10,887 bases of DNA from DATCVR01 sp036566745. GTDB lineage: Bacteria > Actinomycetota > Actinomycetes > Jiangellales > Jiangellaceae. The stretch covers positions 1-10,887 of the forward strand of contig DATCVR010000309.1 of NCBI GenBank assembly GCA_036566745.1, given 5' to 3'. Shown here piece after piece: positions 5,705-10,887 of this stretch; the first letter of the stretch is position 1, and each line of letters starts with the position of its first letter. The position numbers were made by a program, and so were the translations under genes. Below the pieces are notes generated by a model. The model worked only from the letters and a program-made list of their open reading frames with translations. It did no database searches and was not told the DNA's origin.

Positions 5705-7141
5705 TCAGGAGAACACGTCCAGCGGGCGTTCGTCGGCAGCACCCAGCCCGTCGAGACTCGCCCGGTAGACCTGCGCCACCTGCTCGACCGCGCGTCCGAG
5801 GACCTCGGCGGGGTGGGTGTACGGGAGCCGGAGACGTCGCTCGAAGGCACCGTCGACGCCGAACCGGGGGCCGGCCCCGAGCCGCAGGCCGTACCGGTCG
5901 GCCGACACGGCCATCCGGCTGGAGACCGGCTCGGCGATGTCGCACCACAGCACGAGGCCGCCGTCGGGTCGTCGCACGGTCCACTCCGGAAGCTGGGCGG
6001 ACACCGCGGCGACCAGCGCGTCGCGGCGATCGCGCAGTTCGCGTCGCCGGCCGGGCAGGACGTCGTCGTGGTGATCGAGCAGGTAGGTCACTGCGAGCTG
6101 TTCGAGGACCGGTGAGGCGTTGTCGACGCTGGCCCGGACCGCGGCCAGCCGCCGGATCAGGGCGCGGTCGGCGCGGATCCAGCCGATGCGCAGCCCGCCC
6201 CAGAAGGTCTTGCTCGCCGAGCCGATGGTGACGGCCTCGGGGCTGAGGGCGGCGAAGGGCGGTGGGGCGGCCTCGAACCACAGCTCGCTGAGGGTCTCGT
6301 CGATCACCATCGTGGTGTGGGACCGGGCGAACGCCGCCGCCAGCCCGCGTCGTTCGTCGGCGGAGGCGACCAGGCCGGTCGGGTTGTGGAAGTCGGGCAC
6401 CAGGTAGGCCAGCCGCGGAGCGGTCTGCCGGGCCGCGGCGGCGAACGCCTCGACGTCCCAGCCGGACTCGCCCAGGGCCACGGGCACGGCTCGCGCGTCG
6501 ACCCGGCGGATGGCGTCGAGGGCGTTGGGATACGTGGGGTGTTCGACGAGGACGCGATCGCCGGCATCGACCAGCAGGCTCAGGAGCAGCGAGAACGCAT
6601 GCTGCGCTCCGGCCGTGACGAGGATCTGCTCCGGGGTGGTAGGCAGCCCGCGGGCGGTGAACCGCCGGGCGATCGACTCGCGCAGGCCGTCGAGTCCGAT
6701 CAGGTCGTAGCCGTGCCCCGGCAGGTGGTGCGGCAGCGCGGTGAGGGCGTGGTCGTAGGCCGCCCGGAGCGCCTGGGCGGGAGCCTCGGGGGAGGCGTGG
6801 GCGAGGTCGATGGCCGCGCTGGAGCTGTCGGGCGCCCACGGTGCGAGTGCGGCCGGCGCCATCCTGCTGTCGGGCAGTGTGGTCCAGGTCCCCGAGCCGC
6901 GCCGGCTCGACGCGAAGCCGCCCGCGCGCAGGGCGTCGTAGGCCGAGGTGACGGTGGTGCGGCTGACCTCGAGTGCACCGGCGAGGTCGCGCTCGCCGGG
7001 CAACCGCACCTCGAGGGCCAGTCGGCCGTCGAGCACGAGCAGCCGGATAGCGGCGGCCACCCGGACGTACGCCGGACCTGGCTGGTCGTCCAAGGCGCCG
7101 ATCATCCGGGCCAACGAGCTGGCGTCAATAGATCGCACCAT
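5705..7141 (-). CDS. MocR-type regulator (GntR HTH plus aminotransferase-fold domain)
   Basis: A 478-residue MocR-family transcription factor. Residues about 20-88 form a GntR winged helix, with LPGERDLAGALEVSRTTVTSAY (47-68) as helix-turn-helix. Residues about 110-470 form a fold-type I PLP domain used to sense a ligand. The PLP contacts are intact: FHNPTG (251-256), VIDE with Asp281, SASKTFWGGLRIGW with Schiff-base Lys311, and a C-terminal Arg cluster (RRLRLPYTHP). MocR proteins usually switch target genes when PLP or an amino compound binds. The divergent yczE-like gene makes this a YczR-like regulator (family knowledge plus context). The ATG is preceded by GAGAAGG four bases away. The 58-bp shared intergenic region carries GATTG repeats that are the likely operator. 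The ligand is unknown. Confidence 0.92.
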   Translation of the reverse strand: MVRSIDASSLARMIGALDDQPGPAYVRVAAAIRLLVLDGRLALEVRLPGERDLAGALEVSRTTVTSAYDALRAGGFASSRRGSGTWTTLPDSRMAPAALAPWAPDSSSAAIDLAHASPEAPAQALRAAYDHALTALPHHLPGHGYDLIGLDGLRESIARRFTARGLPTTPEQILVTAGAQHAFSLLLSLLVDAGDRVLVEHPTYPNALDAIRRVDARAVPVALGESGWDVEAFAAAARQTAPRLAYLVPDFHNPTGLVASADERRGLAAAFARSHTTMVIDETLSELWFEAAPPPFAALSPEAVTIGSASKTFWGGLRIGWIRADRALIRRLAAVRASVDNASPVLEQLAVTYLLDHHDDVLPGRRRELRDRRDALVAAVSAQLPEWTVRRPDGGLVLWCDIAEPVSSRMAVSADRYGLRLGAGPRFGVDGAFERRLRLPYTHPAEVLGRAVEQVAQVYRASLDGLGAADERPLDVFS

Positions 7142-7153
7142 GCCACCTTCTCA

Positions 7154-7181
7154 TGATTGGCTATTGATTGAAAGGCCAATC
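7154..7181. promoter_or_regulatory. Probable MocR operator
   Basis: TGATTG occurs twice in direct orientation (7154-7159 and 7165-7170), 11 bp apart, one helical turn. GATTGGC (7155-7161) is also answered by GCCAATC (7175-7181), a perfect 7-bp inverted repeat with a 13-base spacer. So there are three GATTG half-sites, two direct and one inverted. Combined direct and inverted half-sites are a recognised layout for MocR regulators. The site lies between the two divergent starts and overlaps the yczE -35, so it could control both genes. It is markedly AT-richer than its surroundings. Confidence 0.65.
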
Positions 7182-7193
7182 TGCGTGCACACT
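7165..7193 (+). promoter_or_regulatory. Predicted promoter of the yczE-lysE operon
   Basis: TTGATT (7165-7170), 17 bases, CACACT (7188-7193), then six bases to the ATG at 7200, placing +1 on the start codon. No Shine-Dalgarno sequence precedes that ATG. The -35 coincides with the second GATTG half-site. The -10 is a weak match to TANNNT. Confidence 0.4.
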
Positions 7194-7199
7194 CGGCGG

Positions 7200-7814
7200 A
7201 TGATGCCACGTCGTCTTGTCCAGCTCTACGCCGGTTTGGTGCTCTACGGCCTCAGCCTGGGCCTCATGGTCGAGGCCGGACTCGGCCTGGACCCCTGGGA
7301 CGTCTTCCACCAGGGCGTCTCGGAGCGGACTCCGCTGTCCATCGGCATGGTGACGATCCTCGTCGGCGCGCTCGTGCTGCTCGCGTGGATCCCGCTGCGG
7401 CAGCGCCCAGGCGTCGGCACGGTCAGCAACATCGTGGTGATCGGCCTGGTCATGGACGCAGCCCTGGCGCTCTTGCCCACGCCCGACCTACTGCTGGTGC
7501 GGATCGCCTTCATGGTGGCCGGCGTCGGCCTGAACGGCGTGGCCACGGCCGCCTACATCGGAGCCCGGCTCGGGCCCGGTCCGCGCGACGGCCTGATGAC
7601 CGGCCTGGTCCGCCGCACCGGCCGGTCGGTGCGGTTGATCCGCACGAGCATCGAGGTGACGGTGCTGGCGGCCGGCTGGCTGCTGGGCGGCACGGTGGGC
7701 GTCGGCACGGTGCTGTACGCCCTGGCGATCGGGCCGCTCGTCCACGCCCTGCTGCCGCGGTTCGAGGTGGTCGCTCGCCCCGCGCCGGCCTCCGACCTGG
7801 CGGGCACACCGTGA
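7200..7814 (+). CDS. yczE: YczE/YitT-like integral membrane protein
   Basis: A 204-residue polytopic membrane protein of the YczE (BCR, YitT-related) family. It begins with RRLVQLYAGLVLYGLSLGLMVEAGLG, followed by the signature LGLDPWDVFHQGV (28-40), then LSIGMVTILVGALVLLAWIPLRQRPGVGT and NIVVIGLVMDAALALLP. Five hydrophobic segments lie at about 7-27, 48-66, 74-92, 96-120 and 150-185. The family's function is unknown; the fixed pairing with a divergent MocR regulator is known from other bacteria (YczR-YczE). The protein starts at ATG 7200 or at ATG 7203 directly after it; the first fits a leaderless mRNA. Its stop overlaps the next gene as GTGA, so the LysE-type exporter is co-translated. Being under a PLP-domain regulator suggests a role in transport or sensing of an amino compound or vitamer, which is inference. 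Confidence 0.88.
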   Translation: MMPRRLVQLYAGLVLYGLSLGLMVEAGLGLDPWDVFHQGVSERTPLSIGMVTILVGALVLLAWIPLRQRPGVGTVSNIVVIGLVMDAALALLPTPDLLLVRIAFMVAGVGLNGVATAAYIGARLGPGPRDGLMTGLVRRTGRSVRLIRTSIEVTVLAAGWLLGGTVGVGTVLYALAIGPLVHALLPRFEVVARPAPASDLAGTP

Positions 7815-8455
7815 TCAGCGGCGGCGCGGCCATCGGCATCGCGGTGGTGGCTCTGGGCCTCGTGCTGACCCCGGGTCCGAACATGATCTATCTGGTGTCG
7901 CGGTCGATCACCCAGGGCCGCAGAGCCGGGCTGGTGTCATTGGTGGGCGTGGCCGCGGGCTTCCTGGTGTACCTGGGGGCTGCGGTGGCCGGCGTCGCGA
8001 CGATCTTCGCCACGGTGCCGGCCGCCTACACCGCGCTCAAGCTGGCGGGAGCGGCGTACCTGCTGTACCTCGCCTGGCAGGCTGTCCGTCCCGGCGGCGA
8101 CGCGGTCTTCGCGCCGCGCGCGCTCGACCCGGACCCGCCTCGCAGGCTGTTCGCGATGGGGCTGGTCACCAACCTGCTCAACCCGAAGATCGCCGTGCTC
8201 TACGTGTCGCTGCTGCCGCAGTTCGTCGACCCCGGGCGCGGTCCGGTCGCGGTGCAGAGCCTGACCCTCGGTGCGATCCAGATCGGGATCGCGCTGATGG
8301 TCAACACCCTGATCGTGGTCACCGCGGGCACCGTGGCCGGGTTCCTCGCGCGCCGGCCGCGCTTGCTGCAAATCCAGCGCTATCTCATGGGCGGCGTCCT
8401 CGGCGCGCTGGCCGTGCGCCTGGCGGTCGGGCGAGGTCACGGTGCCGCGGCCTGA
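7811..8455 (+). CDS. LysE-family amino-acid exporter (RhtB-like)
   Basis: A 214-residue inner-membrane exporter of the LysE/RhtB superfamily, which pumps out amino acids or derivatives using ion gradients. The family marks are present: LTPGPNMIYLVSRSITQGRRAGL (19-41), LKLAGAAYLLYLAWQAVR (77-93) and LVTNLLNPKIAVLYVSLLPQFVDP (118-141). Hydrophobic segments lie at about 5-25, 41-68, 72-92, 115-137, 149-178 and 190-207, giving the usual six. The substrate cannot be told from sequence. The GTG start overlaps the yczE stop and has no ribosome site, so expression is coupled to yczE under the MocR regulator. A hairpin follows the stop. It sits just upstream of metB but appears to be transcribed separately. 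Confidence 0.92.
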   Translation: MISGGAAIGIAVVALGLVLTPGPNMIYLVSRSITQGRRAGLVSLVGVAAGFLVYLGAAVAGVATIFATVPAAYTALKLAGAAYLLYLAWQAVRPGGDAVFAPRALDPDPPRRLFAMGLVTNLLNPKIAVLYVSLLPQFVDPGRGPVAVQSLTLGAIQIGIALMVNTLIVVTAGTVAGFLARRPRLLQIQRYLMGGVLGALAVRLAVGRGHGAAA

Positions 8456-8479
8456 CCCGTGTTCGAATCCCGAACCGGG
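8456..8479 (+). terminator. Hairpin after the exporter gene
   Basis: CCCG (8456-8459), a bulged T, then GTTCG (8461-8465) pair with CGAAC (8471-8475) and CGGG (8476-8479) around the loop AATCC. It starts directly after the stop codon and separates the exporter from metB. No T-run follows. Confidence 0.6.
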
Positions 8480-8503
8480 CGTGCCGCTGCGGTCGCGGCG
8501 ACG

Positions 8504-8509
8504 TAGTGT
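8504..8509 (+). promoter_or_regulatory. -10 box of metB (leaderless)
   Basis: TAGTGT fits TANNNT and ends seven bases before the GTG at 8517, so the mRNA would start at or one base before the start codon. No Shine-Dalgarno sequence or clear -35 is seen. The arrangement closely resembles that of cbs. Confidence 0.5.
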
Positions 8510-8516
8510 CGCTCTC

Positions 8517-9653
8517 GTGCAGGGATTCGAGACACGAGCCATCCACGCCGGCCAGGAGCCGGATCCGCAGACCGGAGCGGTGATCCCCCCGATCTACGCC
8601 ACCAGCACGTACGCCCAGGACGGCGTCGGCGGGCTGCGCGGGGGATACGAGTACAGCCGCACCGCCAACCCCACGCGGACGGCGCTCGAGGAGTGTCTGG
8701 CCGCACTCGAGGGCGGGTCGAGGGCCTTCGCCTTCGCCAGCGGCATGGCTGCCGAGGACACCCTCCTGCGGACCGTGCTCAACCCCGGCGACCACATCGT
8801 CATCCCCGACGACGCCTACGGCGGCACGTTCCGGCTCATCAGCAAGATCGCGCAGCGCTGGGGCGTCGAGTGGACCTCCGCGCAGGTCTCCGACGCCGAC
8901 GCCGTGGCCGCGGCCGTCCTTCCCGAGACCAAGATCGTGTGGGTCGAGACGCCCACCAACCCGCTGCTGAACATCGCCGACATCGCCGCCCTGGCCGCGG
9001 TCGCCCACGACGCCGGCGCGATGCTCGTGGTCGACAACACCTTCGCCACGCCCTACCTCCAGCAGCCGCTGGCGCTGGGTGCCGACGTCGTCGTCCACTC
9101 CACGACGAAGTACTGCGGCGGGCACTCCGACGTGGTGGGCGGCGCGCTCGTGGTCGACGACGCCGACCTGGCCGAGCAGCTGGCCTACCACCACAACGCC
9201 ATCGGTGCGGTCGCGGGTCCCTTCGATGCGTGGCTGGTGCTGCGTGGGCTCAAGACGCTCGGCGTGCGGATGGACCGCCACTGCGACAACGCCGAGCAGG
9301 TCGTCGAGATGCTCGCGAACCACCCCAAGGTGTCGCAGGTGTTCTATCCCGGTCTGGTCGACCACCCCGGTCACAAGGTGGCCAGCGACCAGATGCGTCG
9401 CTACGGCGGCATGGTGTCGTTCCGGATGACCGACGGCGAGCAGGCCGCGGTTGACGTCTGCAGCCGTACCCGCCTGTTCATCCTCGGTGAGTCGCTCGGC
9501 GGGGTCGAGTCGCTCATCGAGCATCCCGGCCGGATGACCCACGCCAGCGCGGCCGGCAGCCCGCTCGAGGTTCCTGCCGACCTCGTGCGGATCTCGGTCG
9601 GCATCGAGAGCGTCGACGATCTTCTGGTCGACCTGCGGCAGGCGTTGGGCTGA
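8517..9653 (+). CDS. metB: Cystathionine gamma-synthase (or gamma-lyase)
   Basis: A 378-residue cytoplasmic PLP enzyme of the Cys/Met metabolism family. As a synthase it joins cysteine to O-succinyl- or O-acetyl-homoserine to make cystathionine; as a lyase it splits cystathionine to cysteine. Landmarks: TRAIHAGQ at the start, YEYSRTANPTR (44-54), SGMAA (75-79), VETPTNPLLNI (143-153), VVDNTFATPYLQQPLALGAD (171-190), HSTTKYCGGHSDVVGG with Schiff-base Lys198, and ESLGGVESLIEHPGRMTHAS (325-344). Length is normal. The GTG at 8517 is preferred over an in-frame ATG at 8442 because the earlier one lies inside the exporter gene and would cross the hairpin, whereas TAGTGT lies seven bases upstream of the GTG. 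With cbs nearby, the lyase role (reverse transsulfuration) is as likely as the synthase; sequence alone does not decide. A 16-bp hairpin follows. Confidence 0.94.
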   Translation: MQGFETRAIHAGQEPDPQTGAVIPPIYATSTYAQDGVGGLRGGYEYSRTANPTRTALEECLAALEGGSRAFAFASGMAAEDTLLRTVLNPGDHIVIPDDAYGGTFRLISKIAQRWGVEWTSAQVSDADAVAAAVLPETKIVWVETPTNPLLNIADIAALAAVAHDAGAMLVVDNTFATPYLQQPLALGADVVVHSTTKYCGGHSDVVGGALVVDDADLAEQLAYHHNAIGAVAGPFDAWLVLRGLKTLGVRMDRHCDNAEQVVEMLANHPKVSQVFYPGLVDHPGHKVASDQMRRYGGMVSFRMTDGEQAAVDVCSRTRLFILGESLGGVESLIEHPGRMTHASAAGSPLEVPADLVRISVGIESVDDLLVDLRQALG

Positions 9654-9673
9654 GCGCGCGGTTCGCCCGATAG

Positions 9674-9712
9674 AGTCCGGAACTCGACCGCCGCGAGGTC
9701 GAGTTCCGGACT
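9674..9712 (+). terminator. Perfect 16-bp hairpin between metB and the DUF4328 gene
   Basis: AGTCCGGAACTCGACC (9674-9689) is fully complementary to 9697-9712, with a 7-base loop. It starts 20 bases after the metB stop. No T-run follows. Its left arm overlaps a TANNNT match (TAGAGT, 9671-9676), and its right arm ends three bases before the ribosome site of the next gene, so it may also act on that gene's mRNA. Confidence 0.72.
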
Positions 9713-9727
9713 GACGGAGAGCCATCG

Positions 9728-10887
9728 ATGGACGCCTTCGCCGTACCACCACAAGGCCCGCCTGCGCCCCAGCAGTGGATCGCCCGGCCAACCGGCCAAC
9801 CGGTCCGGCTGCGGCCGCTGAGCGTGGCGCTCAGCGCGCTCCTGCCGATCGTCGCGCTGGCCTGTCTGCTGGCGGCGGTGCTGCTTCTCTTCCGCGCGTA
9901 TCTCGTGTCCCGCGTCCTCGACGGCCGGTCGCTCGACCCTGACGTCGCCGAGGCCACCGACTCGCTCGTGATCGTCTTCGGCGTCCTCCAAGTGCTGTTG
10001 ATGCTGGTCATCGGCGTGGTGTTCCTCGTGTGGCAGCATCGGCACGCGCGCAACGCGCAGCTGCTCGGTTCGCAGAGTGCGCTCGGACCGGAATGGGCGG
10101 TCGGCGGGTGGTTCATCCCGGTGGCGAACTTCGTCCTGCCGGGCATGCAGATCTTCACCGCCAGCAGGTTCTCCGACCTGTCCGCGGCCGCTGCGCCAGG
10201 ACGCCGAGGGCGTGGCGCGCCCATCGTCGTCGGCTGGGCTGTCGCCCTGGGACTCGGCTGGCTCCTGGCCGTCGTCGGGGTCAAGCCCGTCACCACGGCC
10301 GACTTCACCGGCGGAGCCCGCCAGCTCGCGGCCGCCGACCGCATCGGTGCCGTCGGTGAGCTGGTGCTGGTCGTCGCCGCAGTGCTCGCGATGATCATGG
10401 TCCGGACGCTGTCGCGCCGTCAGGAGCAGGCGATCGGCACGGCCTGGCAGTACGCCCCGGTGCCTCCGGCAAGGCCCGGTGCGCCCACGTGGGGCGGCGT
10501 TCCCGGGTCCACGCCGTGGCCGCAGCCGCAGCCCCAGATGCCGCAGCCTCAGATGCCACAGCCTCAGATGCCGCAGCCGCCGCAGGCACATCAGGCTCGG
10601 CGTGACCCCGGCTTCGGCACGCCGTGGTCGCAGCCTGGGGCCGGATATCCGAACTCCGCGCCGCCCGCCGGGCTGCCGAGCACCCCCGCGGGCCCGTCTG
10701 GACCCCCCGCCGCGCCGGTGAGCCCGCCGCCGAACCAGGCGCCGGCGCACCCGCCGGCCAGCTCCGATCCGGTCACCAAGCCCCTGCCGACCCACGGCGA
10801 CTCCGCCGAGGCGGCCCCAGGCGCCACGCCGTGGTACCTCCCGAGCCCCGATGCATCGAGCGCCGAGGGCCAGCCCACCGACGGCGC
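9728..10887 (+). CDS. DUF4328 membrane protein with long proline-rich tail, cut by window edge
   Basis: At least 386 residues; no stop before the right edge. After a short Pro-rich start there are hydrophobic segments at about 33-57, 79-102, 166-186 and 208-226. The DUF4328 signature lies between the second and third: VWQHRHARNAQLLG (101-114), then PEWAVGGWFIPVANFVLPGMQ (121-141). From about 244 on the protein is Pro/Gln/Ala-rich and probably disordered, with three tandem QMPQP units (270-284) and the motif TPW three times (262-264, 298-300, 367-369). The ATG has GGAGA seven bases upstream. The function of DUF4328 proteins is unknown. The place next to metB recalls the proline-rich Pra gene beside metB in mycobacteria, but Pra is, from memory, an RDD-type protein, so orthology is doubtful. 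The tail more likely faces the cytoplasm given four segments and an inside N-terminus. Confidence 0.85.
   Translation, partial: MDAFAVPPQGPPAPQQWIARPTGQPVRLRPLSVALSALLPIVALACLLAAVLLLFRAYLVSRVLDGRSLDPDVAEATDSLVIVFGVLQVLLMLVIGVVFLVWQHRHARNAQLLGSQSALGPEWAVGGWFIPVANFVLPGMQIFTASRFSDLSAAAAPGRRGRGAPIVVGWAVALGLGWLLAVVGVKPVTTADFTGGARQLAAADRIGAVGELVLVVAAVLAMIMVRTLSRRQEQAIGTAWQYAPVPPARPGAPTWGGVPGSTPWPQPQPQMPQPQMPQPQMPQPPQAHQARRDPGFGTPWSQPGAGYPNSAPPAGLPSTPAGPSGPPAAPVSPPPNQAPAHPPASSDPVTKPLPTHGDSAEAAPGATPWYLPSPDASSAEGQPTDG
10535..10579 (+). repeat. Three tandem 15-bp repeats (QMPQP units)
   Basis: Three in-frame copies of CAGATGCCGCAGCCT lie head to tail, differing at one third-position base in the second copy and one in the third. 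They encode QMPQP three times in the proline-rich tail. Near-identity at the DNA level suggests recent slippage expansion, and copy number may vary between strains. Confidence 0.85.

Noticed and set aside
8461..8471. GTTCGAATCCC, which looks like the T-arm of a tRNA (possible tRNA end or attachment site)
   Set aside because: The 5-bp T-stem does not pair in the tRNA register, no acceptor, D or anticodon arms surround it, and the bases are better explained as a bulged hairpin following the exporter stop codon.
8385..10795. Two long overlapping minus-strand frames opposite metB and the DUF4328 gene
   Set aside because: They overlap clear plus-strand genes and encode Arg/Gly/Asp-rich sequence without motifs.
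1..10887. CRISPR arrays, tRNA or rRNA genes, insertion sequences, phage genes
   Set aside because: Looked for and not found: no regularly spaced repeats, no cloverleaf, no transposase or integrase motifs on either strand.

Overview
The window is about 70% G+C, with codons that nearly always end in G or C and frequent GTG starts. Several promoters have a TANNNT -10 box placed so that transcription would begin at or next to the start codon. Together with the protein types, this points to an actinomycete. A Nocardioidaceae-like (Propionibacteriales) relative is my guess, not a demonstrated placement.

Layout, left to right. (1) 1-888, minus strand: an SGNH/GDSL hydrolase with an N-terminal membrane anchor, cut by the left edge. 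(2) A 110-bp divergent control region leads to cystathionine beta-synthase (cbs, 999-2363). Eight bases later comes a small YciI-family protein (2372-2677). (3) 2774-4266: a GNAT acetyltransferase overlaps by GTGA a TPR-like helical protein that resembles the C-terminal half of actinobacterial XRE regulators but has no DNA-binding domain. (4) 4425-4628: a CspA-type cold-shock protein with a hairpin leader and a strong terminator. (5) 4672-5704: a plastic stretch holding an unrecognised helical protein (4792-5433), a short inverted-repeat segment and a decayed msrA fragment (5523-5690, minus) that I found only by reading across frames. (6) 5705-8455: a MocR-type (GntR plus aminotransferase fold) regulator diverges from a YczE-like membrane protein, which overlaps a LysE-family exporter. 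The 58-bp gap between the divergent genes carries three copies of GATTG arranged as an operator. (7) 8517-9653: cystathionine gamma-synthase/lyase (metB), then a perfect 16-bp hairpin and a DUF4328 membrane protein with a proline-rich tail, cut by the right edge (9728-10887).

How the genes fit together. cbs and metB/CGL are the two PLP enzymes of transsulfuration, linking homocysteine or O-succinyl/O-acetyl-homoserine, cystathionine and cysteine. From memory, the gene order SGNH hydrolase - cbs - proline-rich membrane protein - metB is also found in Mycobacterium tuberculosis (Rv1075c, Rv1077, Rv1078, Rv1079). Here about 6 kb of accessory genes lie between cbs and metB, and the proline-rich gene follows metB. 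The MocR-YczE-LysE set looks like a self-contained, effector-controlled membrane or export module.

Nothing here is clearly a new defence or biosynthetic system. The points most worth checking are the MocR operator and its exporter partner, the GNAT plus HTH-less TPR pair, the msrA scar next to an orphan gene, and the run of predicted leaderless starts.
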